A stretch of 64,000 nt of DNA from Pedobacter zeae (GTDB taxonomy: Bacteria > Bacteroidota > Bacteroidia > Sphingobacteriales > Sphingobacteriaceae): the NCBI RefSeq assembly GCF_014196715.1, contig NZ_JACIEF010000002.1:186001-250000 (forward strand). Reading direction: 5' to 3'. Made by a program: the position numbers and the translations under genes. Of this stretch, positions 47,124 through 57,264 are shown piece by piece (positions within the stretch are counted from its first letter, which is position 1; every line of letters begins with the position of its first letter). The notes under the pieces are model-generated. The model was not told the DNA's origin. It saw nothing but the letters and a program-made list of their open reading frames with translations, and made no database searches.

Positions 47124-47131
47124 TAAATTTG
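47124..47131 (+). promoter_or_regulatory. Possible Bacteroidetes -7 promoter box for GH29
   Basis: TAAATTTG matches TAnnTTTG exactly and lies 33 bases before the GH29 ATG. No TTTG was seen at the expected 19-21 bases upstream, so support is partial. Confidence 0.3.
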
Positions 47132-47163
47132 TTGTCTACAAATAAATCAATCTAACCAATTTT

Positions 47164-48828
47164 ATGAACCGCAGACAACTAATCCAAAGCCTTGCTATTG
47201 GTATTCCGGGGGTTTTACTTTCCAATAAACTTTCCGCATTTCAATCAAATGATGATGGGGCAAAAGAGTTTGTAGAGAAAATTCTCGCCGGACCATTCTC
47301 CCCAACATGGGAGTCGCTCGCTAACTATAAAACCCCTGAATGGTTTAGGGATGCAAAATTTGGCATGTGGGCACACTGGGGGCCTCAATGTCAGCCAGAA
47401 GCTGGCGATTGGTACGCCAGGGAAATGTATATGGAGGGAAGCTGGAAGTATAAATATCATGTTGAAAAATACGGACATCCTTCTAAATTCGGCTTTAAAG
47501 ATGTAATCAATGTCTGGAAGGCCGAGAACTGGGATCCAGAATCGCTCGTTTCACTGTATAAAAGCGCCGGGGCCAAATATTTTATGGCAATGGCCAACCA
47601 CCATGATAATCTCGATCTTTACAAGAGTAAGTACCAGAAGAACTGGAATTCTACCAAAGTAGGTCCGAAAAAAGACATTATTGGCGGATGGGCTGCTGCG
47701 GCGAAAAAACATGGATTGCCATTTGGGGTTAGTGTGCATGCCGCACACGCCTGGAGCTGGTTTGAAACCAGCCAGCGTGCAGATAAAAACGGGCCGATGG
47801 CAGGTATTCCATACGATGGGAAGCTGACCAAAGCCGATGGAAAAGGTAAATGGTGGGAGGGCCTTGATCCGCAGGAACTTTATGCCCAGAACCATGAGCT
47901 GAGCCAAAACAGCCAGAATAACGGAACAATACACAGGCAATGGGATTGGGGCAATGGTGTTACACCGCCTACCAGTGCATACATCAACAAGTTTTATAAC
48001 CGTACTATCGATCTGATCAACAAATATAACCCCGATATGGTGTATTTTGATGATTCGCAATTGCCTATGTGGCCAATCAGTGATGTAGGTTTAAAAATCG
48101 CCGCACACCTTTACAACAAAAGTATTAAGGATAAAGGCAGGCTCACTTCAGTAGTTACCGGAAAAATATTGAATGAAACACAGCGTAAGGCTATGGTGTG
48201 GGATATCGAACGTGGTCAGAGCAACAACATTGAGCCCCTGCCTTGGCAAACTGATACCTGTATCGGGGGTTGGCATTATGAACGCGGAATTTACAACAGA
48301 AATGGCTATAAAACCGCAAAAACCGTAATTCATACCTTAATTGATGTGGTGAGCAAAAATGGAAACCTAATGCTCAATATTCCGGTTCGGGGCGATGGCA
48401 CAATAGACGAATTGGAACGAAAAATTGTTGAAGATATTGGGCTATGGATGAAAGCGAACGGCGAGAGCATATATGGTACCCGGCCATGGAAAGTATTTGG
48501 AGAAGGACCTGCACAGGAAAAATCACCAGCATTAAATGCACAAGGATTTAATGAAGGCAAGGGTAAACCTTTTACTGATAAAGATATCAGGTTTGCCGCA
48601 AAAGAAAAAGAATTGTTTGCCACGGTTATGGCCTGGCCTGCAGAAGGTTCGGTGCTGATTTCCTGCCTGGCCGAAGGATCATCAAATTATCCCGGAAAGA
48701 TAAATAATGTCGAGCTGCTTGCCACCAAAGAAAAGCTGCGTTTTGAAAGGAATTCGCAAGGGTTAAAAGTTTATTTCCCTGCAAATCAGCCACAGGCTTC
48801 TTATGCCAATGCCCTGAAAATTACATAA
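47164..48828 (+). CDS. GH29 alpha-L-fucosidase
   Basis: A 554-residue enzyme with a Tat-like signal (MNRRQLIQSLAIGIPGVLLS). GH29 features are WFRDAKFGMWAHWGPQCQPE (substrate His), YFMAMANHHDNLDLYKSKY and the nucleophile Asp296 in MVYFDDSQLP. SKNGNLMLNIPVRGDGTIDE is the usual family end of the barrel. A C-terminal beta-sandwich with low conservation follows. It removes L-fucose from glycan side chains, complementing the GH95 enzyme, which prefers alpha-1,2 links. It stands alone between the NTF2-like gene and a strong terminator at 48859. Confidence 0.92.
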   Translation: MNRRQLIQSLAIGIPGVLLSNKLSAFQSNDDGAKEFVEKILAGPFSPTWESLANYKTPEWFRDAKFGMWAHWGPQCQPEAGDWYAREMYMEGSWKYKYHVEKYGHPSKFGFKDVINVWKAENWDPESLVSLYKSAGAKYFMAMANHHDNLDLYKSKYQKNWNSTKVGPKKDIIGGWAAAAKKHGLPFGVSVHAAHAWSWFETSQRADKNGPMAGIPYDGKLTKADGKGKWWEGLDPQELYAQNHELSQNSQNNGTIHRQWDWGNGVTPPTSAYINKFYNRTIDLINKYNPDMVYFDDSQLPMWPISDVGLKIAAHLYNKSIKDKGRLTSVVTGKILNETQRKAMVWDIERGQSNNIEPLPWQTDTCIGGWHYERGIYNRNGYKTAKTVIHTLIDVVSKNGNLMLNIPVRGDGTIDELERKIVEDIGLWMKANGESIYGTRPWKVFGEGPAQEKSPALNAQGFNEGKGKPFTDKDIRFAAKEKELFATVMAWPAEGSVLISCLAEGSSNYPGKINNVELLATKEKLRFERNSQGLKVYFPANQPQASYANALKIT

Positions 48829-48858
48829 GTTTTGGCATCATCAGGCGACTAACGCCTT

Positions 48859-48901
48859 AAAATTGGATCATTGCCTAGAGGTGATCCAATTTTTATTTTT
48901 A
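48859..48901 (+). terminator. Rho-independent terminator after GH29
   Basis: A perfect 12-base stem, AAAATTGGATCA / TGATCCAATTTT (48859-48870 and 48882-48893), has an 11-base loop and runs into TTTTTATTTTT. It lies 31 bases after the GH29 stop. Confidence 0.85.
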
Positions 48902-48997
48902 CCGTCCTAAAAGAGCTTTGGTAGTTGTAATAGTTTTTTACGTGTCTGATAGTTAGGATAAAAAATAACGTTTATATTAAAATAACGATATTTTTTT

Positions 48998-50066
48998 GGA
49001 GCGCAGAGGCAGTTACAACAATTAGAGTCTGTTCCCGTGCTGCGCTATATCCTTCCGCTGCGCTCCAGGGATGCCGCTTCGCCCGGGGCTAGGTACTTCC
49101 TATCTGCAAGTAAGCCGATACAAAGCCGACTATCGCTAATATGTACAGTAGTTTTGTTCTACAGGCCCCTGTTAAATAAACCTTATTGAAGCGGTTATAC
49201 TTTTTGGTGCACAAACAAAAATGTTTCCGCTTACCCCTCGCAAAAAGATAGAAGCGGAAAGAAGGACTACCTGAACCGACGGGCAAGGAACCTGCTTTCC
49301 AAAAAAGAAACATCATACATTTGGAGCGCAGGGGCAGTAAGCATGATTAAAGCCTGTTCCCGTGCTGCGCTATATCCTTCCGCTGCGCTTCAGGGATGCC
49401 GCTTCGCCCGGGGCTAGGTACTTTCTATCTGCAAGGAAGCCGATACAAAGCCGACTATCGCTGATATGTACAGTAGTTTTGTTCTACAGGCCCCTGTTAA
49501 ATAAACCTTATTGAAGCGGTTATACTTTTTGGTGCACAAGCAAAAATGTTTCCGCTTACCCCCTCACAAAAAGATAAAAGCGAAAAGAAGGACTGCCCGA
49601 ACCGACGGGCAAGGAACCTGCTTTCCATAAAAGAAACATCATATATTGGAGCGCAGGGGCAGTAAGCATGATTAAAGTCTGTTCCCGTGCTGCGCTATAT
49701 CCTTCCGCTGCGCTTCAGGGATGCCGCTTCGCCCGGGGCTAGGTACTTTCTATCTGCAAGGAAGCCGATACAAAGCCGACTATCGCAGATATGTACAGTA
49801 GTTTTGTTCTACAGGCCCCTGTTAAATAAACCTTATTGAAGCGGTTATACTTTTTGGTGCACAAACAAAAATGTTTCCGCCTACCCCTCGCAAAAAGATA
49901 GAAGCGGAAAGAAGGACTGCCCGAACCGACGGGCAAGGAACCTGCTTTCCAAAAAAGAAACATCATAATTTTGGAGCGCAGGGGTAGTTACAACAATTAG
50001 AGTCTGTTCCCGTGCTGCGCTATATCCTTGCGCTACGCTGCCGGGATGCCGCTTCGCCCGGGGCTG
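48998..50066. repeat. 325-bp tandem repeat array, three full copies and a partial fourth
   Basis: Copies begin with GGAGCGCAG at 48998, 49323, 49648 and 49973, a period of exactly 325 bases each time. The fourth copy stops matching near 50066. Each unit has a GC-rich head (TGCTGCGCTATATCCTTCCG, then GGGATGCCGCTTCGCCCGGG) and an AT-richer body. Copies are about 93-97% alike by eye. A 75-codon reverse frame is open in copies 1 and 3 but broken in copy 2 by an extra C in a C-run, so coding is unlikely. The GC-rich head resembles dispersed intergenic repeats of Sphingobacteriaceae. Function unknown. Confidence 0.85.
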
Positions 50067-50878
50067 GAAACACAGCTACTGCAAAAAAAACAAAGTGAAA
50101 AAGAACATTTTCTTCGCTGTATAGATCTTTGCATGTTCCTGTTTAAAAAAAACGGTTTGCTGAATTAAACGTTCTTCAGGGCTAGTCTCGTTTTTAAAAA
50201 AAATCAGATAGAGAGAGTATAGAAAAGCATAGTTGTTGTCTTATTATAAATGAGCGGAATTTTCGCTTGTTCTAACCAAATAATAAAATAACTAACCAAG
50301 TCTAAACGTCTCATTATGAAAGTATTATACGATATTCGTCAGTTTTTGTGATCCCCTATTAAGAGCTTTTTTTCTCAAAAAAAAGTAAAAACAAGGGGCC
50401 CCTGTCACCTTAATAATACTGCAGCTTTAATCCTTGGTTTAAAGTTAAATAATTGATCACACACCTTTGATGGTTACCTCGGCGGGATAAGGCCCAAATT
50501 ACTGGCTTTGATAATCGCTCAGCAGGTTGTCAGTCCATTATTTTTTGGTACCCTCAAGGTACTAAAACAACTTTGCAATAAAATACCTAAATGATATTGT
50601 ATGCTCATCTCTACAAGGGGTGTAGCTTTGTTGAGCCATGTGGCGATAGATCCTCCAAATCAGATTTTTAAATTAGCTGGCCATTGCGGCGCCCAATAGC
50701 TGGAAACCCAATGGAATGATTTGTTTAAATCAATAGTTAACAAATATATAATGTGTGTATAATTTACGTGATGTACATTGGCCCAACCAAACTAACGTAT
50801 ATTATGTCATGCAGGTCTTGCTGATGGCTGATTTTAATTTGTATACTATTTTTTACAAACAGAGTATTGTCAGTTTAC
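50067..50878. other. Non-coding stretch between repeat array and lyase leader
   Basis: About 810 bases with frequent stops in all frames and no gene that I can support. A GGGGCCCC palindrome at about 50396-50403 is the only compact structure noticed. Confidence 0.4.
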
Positions 50879-51179
50879 TAATTTGTCTATGTATTAAATA
50901 AACCTGTGTTGCCTCATCACCAACGCGCCTAATGCTAAATTTTGCTCCAATAAAATTAACAAATGGTCTCACTTAAAACGCATCATGCCCAGGTTTTGCT
51001 TGTAGCGATCATCCTAAACCACAGGAAGATGATTGGCTGTTGTACTGTTTTTGGCTCCTTTCAGCAGATACAACCGATCAGGTACTTTTTTTTAGCAAAG
51101 CACCCCTTAAAATCTTTAAGTGGTACCCCAAATTTTTTGCAATTCCCTAAATAATCAATTGATAACCTAATCATCAACT
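50879..51179 (+). promoter_or_regulatory. Leader region of first giant lyase gene, duplicated before the second
   Basis: These 301 bases match the region 56971-57264 before the second lyase gene at many positions. A 26-base block is identical in both (50961-50986, starting AAATGGTCTCACTT), 194 bases before the start codon here and 193 in the other copy. A 63-codon frame at 50963 is not preserved in the other copy, so the conservation looks regulatory rather than coding. The promoter and 5' leader were therefore probably duplicated along with the gene. Confidence 0.55.
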
Positions 51180-54100
51180 ATGAAAAACAAGTACTTTTTT
51201 ATCCTGCTTTCATTTATGCTGAGTGTTTGCCTCTCTGCACGATCCCAAACCTTCGTGCATCCGGGGACTCCGCTGTCGGCTTCCGATCTGAGTATCCTGA
51301 AAGCACACATTGATGCCGGGGATTACCCTTGGAAACAGGCTTATGATGTGCTGGCTGCCGATGGCAAGTCGCAGCTGACTTACACTTACCAGGCTTTTGC
51401 TACGGTAACCCGCAGTCCGGATTTAAACCTTTACCGTTGGAGAAACGATATGACGGCCGCCTTTAATATGTCGCTGATGTGGTATTTTACCGGAAACCAG
51501 GCTTATGCTGCAAAAGCCAGGGATATTTTAATCGCCTGGGCCACCACCCAAACAGAGTTTGGAGGGCAGTTGGGCAACCTAGACCTTGGGGATTATGCAT
51601 ATGCCTACGGAGGAGCGGCATCGATCCTCCGCGGAACCTGGAGCGGCTGGACGGCAGCGAACACTGCAGCGGTAAAAAACCTCTTTAATAATGTATACTG
51701 GCCACCATCGGGTTGTGGTGGTTATGCGCTGGGCCCCTCCAATAAAGGTAACCTGAGTTTATCCGCTGGTGTTGTAATCGCCGCATTTTCAGACGATCCT
51801 GCTAAAATGGCCCATATCCTCTACCTTTCGAGATATATCGCCTCCTGCGGGCTTAAAAATACTTTGCCTAGTGGGCAGAATGGGGAAAGTTTGAGGGACC
51901 AGGGGCATGCCCACGGTACCTGGAACAACCTGGCCTTCGTGGCCGAAGTGCTTTATAAACAGGGCATCGACATTTATTCGGAGCTGGAAGACCGGATTAT
52001 GGCCAATGCCGAATATTTTGCCCGGAAAAATTTAAGTTTACCCACCCCTTACGTGCCTTATGGTACTATTGATGCCTATTATTTAAATGATGTAACTGTT
52101 CCGTGGGATATGGGAAGGTTTGGCCCAACGTTGGCTCACGGGGCCTATGTAGTCCGTAAAAACCAAAGCTCAGTTTACCTGAACAAACTGTTGAACACCA
52201 TTCAAAGGCGCTTTGACCCGGTAATTACCTGGTTCTATAAGTCGGAAGACAATTCTACAGCTACTGTTCCGGCGCAAACCGAAACAGTTCCGGTTCCGAC
52301 AAAAGTTGGAACGGGAGGCTTAACCTCTCTTGATATCGGAGCCACTTCACCTGCCGGGAGCAGTTCTTACACGAACAATGTGTGGACCGTAAAAGGAAGC
52401 GGTGATATGTGGACCCATGGGGCAGATGCTTTGCACTTCGTTTACAAGCAAGTGACCGGTAACTGCTCTATCATTGCGAAGGTAGAAACTACCGGGGGCG
52501 GTGCCCAGAATGCCCGGGCAGGCTTAATGCTCCGTTCTGATCTGACCCCTAATGCCGCGCAAAGGGCATGGATAGGGATAACCCCAGGTGTAAAAGCCGA
52601 GTCGTTTATGCATGGATGGTCAGAACTAAGGGGTGGTGCCTATTATGAAAAATCGTCAAGGCCCGTAACCGGTATTCCTTACTGGGTGAAAATTGAACGT
52701 GTAGGGGAGATGATTGCCACCTATTATTCTCCTGATGGGGTAAGCTGGGCGGCAGCGCATGAGGGCAGGTATACGGGCTTTACCGGCACGGCCTACATTG
52801 GCCTCGCGGTTTGTTCCAATGTTAATGGTGCTTTAAATACCGCTACTTTTAGTAATGTGAGTGTTACCGGCGGGCAGGGAGGGGTGGTTGCCGCACCCGA
52901 AGCTCCGCTTTCGGTATATGCCTACCCCGGAGATAAAAATATGCGGTTAAGGTGGTTATCTTCCTTTGGTGCAGCGAGCTATACGCTTAAACGCTCTTCT
53001 TCTCTGAACGGGACCTATTCTACCATAGCTACGGGCCTTTCCGGAAATACCTTTCTGGATCAGAACTTAAGCAACGGCCAGACCTATTATTATAAAGTTT
53101 GCGCGGTAAATACTGCGGGTACCAGTGCAGATTCGCCGGGAGATGGGGCTACTCCGGAGGCACCACCGGTTCCACAGGTATTAAGTTCAGCTGCTTTAAA
53201 TGGGGTATACCGGATCATAGTTACGCATAGTAATAAGGCCGTGGAGGTTAAAAATGGATCAACAGCCGATGGTGCCTTAATCGGACAGAAGACTTATGAT
53301 TATTTAAGCAACCAGCATTGGATCATCAACCCTATATCCGGTACCGATTATAAGATCATTAACCAGCGCAGTGGAAAGGCCATGGATGTGGTGTCTAATG
53401 CCACAACGGATGGTGCACTGATTGAGCAGCGTAGCTATTCGGCAAGCGATGCCGCCCAGGTATGGACGATCAAAGACCGGTTTAACGGTACCTTTAGCAT
53501 TGTTGGCAAGCAAAGTGGGAAATCGCTGGAGGTTCCGGGATCAAGTACCGCTGAGGGGGGATCAATGGATATTTACAGGTGGACTGATAACTTTAACCAG
53601 ATCTACAGGATAGAACCTGTTTCGGCCTCTGAAATATCTGCTGCCTACCTTAAAAAACTTGCGGACGCCATCAAGTTACGCGATACCACCCAGACGAGTA
53701 CCACCAATGTACCGGGTAAATTCCCGGTAACGGCCAATGCCCAGTTAAATGACAGCATTAGCTATGTCCAGTCTCAATACAATTCACAATCAACAGTTAT
53801 CCAGGTAAGTAGCTACATTACTGTATTGGATAATGCGATGAAACGGTACTTAGCCGCTAAATATTACCAGACCAATATGCTGGCTAATGGGTATTATTAT
53901 CTTAAACCGCTAATCGGTGATTCATTATTGACTAAGAATGATACGAATATACCTTTATTCGATGTAGCAAGTCCTGAGCCCCAGCTACAGATCTGGAATG
54001 TTGCCAAACAGGGGAATGGCAGGTATAAAATTGCTTGCCTGAGTGCGCCGGCATCGTATAAGAACTATCTAAACGAGAACGCCCAGTTTGGTACCAATAA

Positions 54101-56927
54101 CTATTCGGATGTCTGGAATTCGTTTAATATTTACTTTGACGGAACTTCTTATGCCGTTCAGCGTGCGCAAAACGCAGGGAACGGCTACTGGTATCAAAGT
54201 GGTAATAAAATATTAGCTGTAGGTGGCAATACGAACGATCCTATACCTTATAATTTTCCTTTCCGTTTGGTGCCGGTCGGAGTTATCCCCATAAACCTGA
54301 AAGCAGCAGCAGGCGATGGGAAAAACATCCTGGATTGGGACCCTATCCCGAACTTAACGTATACCGTAAAACGCGCAACGGCATCAGCTGGTCCTTATAC
54401 TACACTCGCTACGATCAGCGCCAGCGCCAATGCCCTCAGGTATATTGATACGGTGGGTGTGAGCAACGGAACTACCTATTACTACCGGGTAGTTTCGCCA
54501 GATAGCCTGGCTTCCAGCCCGGTGGTGGCGGCCTCACCCAATGTTGGGCAGCTTATTTACCTGAAATTTAACGAAATAAGCGGTACTGCCTTTGATAGTT
54601 GGGGAGCTAAACATGCAACATTGGCCTCGTCGGCAAGCCGTGGCACCGGGAGATCCGGAAATGCGCTTAAACTGGATGGTTCGGCCAATGCCTATGCAAC
54701 CTTACCCGCTGGTATTGTGAGTGGCTTAAATGATTTTACCATTTCCACCTGGGTAAAGATGGATGCACTTTCTACCTGGATGCGGGTATTTGACTTTGGT
54801 GTTGGTGCGACAACGGTTACACAATACATGCTCCTGACTGTACAGGCAGGAACTTCTACGGTAAATGGCATCACCACAAGGACCATTAGCTATAGAATTA
54901 AAAATGGGGGAGCAGATCAGATTGTCAGTTTTAACTATCCTTTGCAACTAAATGGCTGGACGCATCTTGCCGTTACCCAATCCGGAAATACGGCTAGCCT
55001 GTATATCAATGGAACTTTGGTAGCCAGCAATACCGGGATCACGATTAAACCTTCGCAGCTGACCGCTTCGGGCACGACTACCGGCACCAACTTAAATTAC
55101 CTGGGTAAATCGCAGTTTGCCAATCCTATGTTCAAAGGCTCAATTGATGAGTTTAAGATTTACAGCAGGGCCTTAAGTACTGCGGAGATCGTTTCCGCAT
55201 TTACCAGCCAGTCTATCACGATGAATGCCATTGCGCCTAAACTCATGGGCGATGCTGATTTTGATCCTGCAGCTACGGCAACGTCCGGGCTTCCGGTAAC
55301 CTATACCAGTTCAGATACCACCGTTGCAAAAATTGTAAATAATAAAGTCCGTGTTCTGACTACCGGAACAACCGTTATTACAGCTTCGCAGACAGGGAAT
55401 TCAGTTTACTGGCCTGCAACGCCGCAACCAAAAGTATTGTCGGTTGCCATTACCAATAATACCCAGCCTACCGCGGTTATAGGCAGGCCCTTTACCTATA
55501 CCATTACCAATAATGCGCTAAGCGATTTTAATGTAACAGGTTTACCTGCGGGTTTAAGCCTGAATGCCTCAAACGGGATCATATCGGGTACACCAACGGA
55601 GTACGGTACCTTCCCGCTATTTATTAATGCGGTCAATGACAGTATTCCGGGAACGCAGACCATTACCTTAACGGTAGAGAAGATGGTCAGCAATGTTATT
55701 GTTGCTTCGGGAGATGCCAAAAATGTGGTGGAATGGGACGCTCTTCCGGGTTTTAGCTTTAATGTGAAACGTTCCACTACACCGGGTGGTCCTTATTCAA
55801 CTTTATCAAATGTAACGACCAATAAGTTTACTGATACCGGAGTAAGTAATGGAACTACTTATTATTATGTGGTTACAGCGGTAGATAGTTTGGGTGAAGG
55901 TTCTCCCAGCGCAGCAGTAACCGCAAAACCTGCTGCCGGCCAACTTACTTACCTCAAGTTCAATGAGGCTGGCGGCACCCGCGCCATTGACAGCTGGGGG
56001 GCTACGCATGGAACATTGGCCGCAACAGCAATCCGTGCTGCCGGGCAAGAGGGAACTTCAATTAAATTAGACGGAACAAGTACTTCTTATGCCACCTTGC
56101 CTACAGGAATTGTAAAAACAGTATCTGATTTCACCGTTTCAAGTTGGGTAAGGATGGATGCATTTTCCAATTGGATGCGTGTATTTGATTTCGGCAACAG
56201 TACTGCGCAATATATGTTCCTTACCGTTCAGCAGGGAACGCCTACGGTAAATGGGGTAAAGCTATCAACCGTTCGTTATGCCGCTAAAAACGGAGGGACA
56301 GAGTTAAACGTAAGTGCCAACTTTGCCTTCCCGTTGGATACCTGGACACATCTGGCGGTTACCCAATCGGGAAATACGGCAAAGCTGTATATTAACGGTA
56401 ATTTGGCAGCCACCAATACCAACCTGAACATTACACCTTCGCAGCTTACTGCTTCGGGCACTACGACGGGCACTACGCTGAACTACCTGGGTAAATCACA
56501 GTTTAATGATCCCCTTTTTAAAGGCTCAATTGATGAGTTTAAGATTTACAGCAGGGCATTAAGTGATGCTGAAATTGCTGCCGAAGGTACAACCGCTGGT
56601 TTCAGCCAATCGGGCAGTCTTTCGAGTACACAGCCCCGTTCAGGTATAATGCCGGCACAACCCCTTGCCCCAGAATCTTCAAGCAGCAATATCATCTATC
56701 CGAACCCGGTTAAGGAGCAGTCTTTCAAAGTGAGGCTCACGCCTGACCTGAGGGATCAAAACATTAAGGTAACAGTTAGGGATGTGGTGGGCAGGATCAT
56801 ACAGAGCGGAAGCTACCGTGCTGCAGACCGCGATTTGCAGGTGGGCCTTTCCGGAAACTACCGATTAGGTGTTTATTTCGTGTACCTGAATAACCTGACG
56901 CCGATCAGGTTGATTGTCGATAAATAA
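51180..56927 (+). CDS. Giant secreted multi-domain alginate-lyase-like polysaccharide lyase with T9SS signal
   Basis: A 1915-residue protein with signal peptide KYFFILLSFMLSVCLSARS. The catalytic domain (about 25-365) is of the Alginate_lyase alpha-barrel type. Candidate residues are Asn188 (SNKGNLSLSAG) and His243 (LRDQGHAHGTWNN). Modules follow in order: concanavalin/DUF1349-like (about 375-566), Fn3 (571-660), ricin-type trefoil (674-812), helical linker (821-895), an unassigned module (900-1034), Fn3 (1037-1120), LamG (1124-1340), Ig-like Big2 (1342-1424), putative-Ig (1425-1500), Fn3 (1502-1585), LamG (1587-1800), and a T9SS type A sorting domain (1837-1915, starting IIYPNPVKEQSFKVRL). 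It is secreted to the cell surface by type IX secretion. The substrate is probably a uronic-acid polysaccharide. Confidence 0.8.
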   Translation: MKNKYFFILLSFMLSVCLSARSQTFVHPGTPLSASDLSILKAHIDAGDYPWKQAYDVLAADGKSQLTYTYQAFATVTRSPDLNLYRWRNDMTAAFNMSLMWYFTGNQAYAAKARDILIAWATTQTEFGGQLGNLDLGDYAYAYGGAASILRGTWSGWTAANTAAVKNLFNNVYWPPSGCGGYALGPSNKGNLSLSAGVVIAAFSDDPAKMAHILYLSRYIASCGLKNTLPSGQNGESLRDQGHAHGTWNNLAFVAEVLYKQGIDIYSELEDRIMANAEYFARKNLSLPTPYVPYGTIDAYYLNDVTVPWDMGRFGPTLAHGAYVVRKNQSSVYLNKLLNTIQRRFDPVITWFYKSEDNSTATVPAQTETVPVPTKVGTGGLTSLDIGATSPAGSSSYTNNVWTVKGSGDMWTHGADALHFVYKQVTGNCSIIAKVETTGGGAQNARAGLMLRSDLTPNAAQRAWIGITPGVKAESFMHGWSELRGGAYYEKSSRPVTGIPYWVKIERVGEMIATYYSPDGVSWAAAHEGRYTGFTGTAYIGLAVCSNVNGALNTATFSNVSVTGGQGGVVAAPEAPLSVYAYPGDKNMRLRWLSSFGAASYTLKRSSSLNGTYSTIATGLSGNTFLDQNLSNGQTYYYKVCAVNTAGTSADSPGDGATPEAPPVPQVLSSAALNGVYRIIVTHSNKAVEVKNGSTADGALIGQKTYDYLSNQHWIINPISGTDYKIINQRSGKAMDVVSNATTDGALIEQRSYSASDAAQVWTIKDRFNGTFSIVGKQSGKSLEVPGSSTAEGGSMDIYRWTDNFNQIYRIEPVSASEISAAYLKKLADAIKLRDTTQTSTTNVPGKFPVTANAQLNDSISYVQSQYNSQSTVIQVSSYITVLDNAMKRYLAAKYYQTNMLANGYYYLKPLIGDSLLTKNDTNIPLFDVASPEPQLQIWNVAKQGNGRYKIACLSAPASYKNYLNENAQFGTNNYSDVWNSFNIYFDGTSYAVQRAQNAGNGYWYQSGNKILAVGGNTNDPIPYNFPFRLVPVGVIPINLKAAAGDGKNILDWDPIPNLTYTVKRATASAGPYTTLATISASANALRYIDTVGVSNGTTYYYRVVSPDSLASSPVVAASPNVGQLIYLKFNEISGTAFDSWGAKHATLASSASRGTGRSGNALKLDGSANAYATLPAGIVSGLNDFTISTWVKMDALSTWMRVFDFGVGATTVTQYMLLTVQAGTSTVNGITTRTISYRIKNGGADQIVSFNYPLQLNGWTHLAVTQSGNTASLYINGTLVASNTGITIKPSQLTASGTTTGTNLNYLGKSQFANPMFKGSIDEFKIYSRALSTAEIVSAFTSQSITMNAIAPKLMGDADFDPAATATSGLPVTYTSSDTTVAKIVNNKVRVLTTGTTVITASQTGNSVYWPATPQPKVLSVAITNNTQPTAVIGRPFTYTITNNALSDFNVTGLPAGLSLNASNGIISGTPTEYGTFPLFINAVNDSIPGTQTITLTVEKMVSNVIVASGDAKNVVEWDALPGFSFNVKRSTTPGGPYSTLSNVTTNKFTDTGVSNGTTYYYVVTAVDSLGEGSPSAAVTAKPAAGQLTYLKFNEAGGTRAIDSWGATHGTLAATAIRAAGQEGTSIKLDGTSTSYATLPTGIVKTVSDFTVSSWVRMDAFSNWMRVFDFGNSTAQYMFLTVQQGTPTVNGVKLSTVRYAAKNGGTELNVSANFAFPLDTWTHLAVTQSGNTAKLYINGNLAATNTNLNITPSQLTASGTTTGTTLNYLGKSQFNDPLFKGSIDEFKIYSRALSDAEIAAEGTTAGFSQSGSLSSTQPRSGIMPAQPLAPESSSSNIIYPNPVKEQSFKVRLTPDLRDQNIKVTVRDVVGRIIQSGSYRAADRDLQVGLSGNYRLGVYFVYLNNLTPIRLIVDK

Positions 56928-56935
56928 GAATTTCT

Positions 56936-56970
56936 GAATACAAAAGACTGTTTAACAGTCTTTTGTATTC
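56936..56970. terminator. Strong hairpin terminator between the two lyase genes
   Basis: GAATACAAAAGACTGT pairs perfectly with ACAGTCTTTTGTATTC: a 16-base stem with a 3-base loop, 9 bases after the lyase stop. The internal TTTT/AAAA arms make it plausible as a terminator, although no separate T-run follows. Confidence 0.75.
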
Positions 56971-57264
56971 AATTGATCTATGTGGTAAATGAACCTGGCT
57001 TGCCTCAGCACCAATGCCTGATACTAAACTATTGCTCCAATAAATTAAATGGTCTCACTTAAAACGCATCATATTCAGGCAACTGCCTGTAAGGATCCTC
57101 CTCAACGCAGCTGCGAAGATGATAGGCCCGTGCTGCTTTTGGATTCTTTTAACTGATATAACCCATCAGCTATTCTTTTTTTAGCAAAGAACCTGTTAAA
57201 AGCTTTACCTGGCATTTCAATTTTCTGCAACCCTTTAAATAATTGATAACCTAAACCATTAAAT
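56971..57264 (+). promoter_or_regulatory. Leader region of second giant lyase gene (copy of 50879-51179)
   Basis: A diverged copy of the leader before the first lyase gene. It includes the identical 26-base block at 57047-57072 and a shared end near the start codon (AATTGATAACCTAA). Coming right after a terminator, it should hold the promoter of the second gene. The first copy's small open frame is not kept here. Confidence 0.55.

Noticed and set aside
49089..49316. 75-codon reverse frame inside the 325-bp repeats (also 49739-49966)
   Set aside because: The middle copy is frameshifted at a C-run and the sequence has no protein-like pattern, so it is treated as non-coding repeat.
48998..50066. 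CRISPR array or rRNA-like repeat
   Set aside because: Units of 325 bases without spacers do not fit CRISPR, and no rRNA or tRNA signature was found.
50963..51154. 63-codon forward frame before the first lyase gene
   Set aside because: Its counterpart before the second lyase gene diverges after eight codons and stops early, so coding is not conserved.
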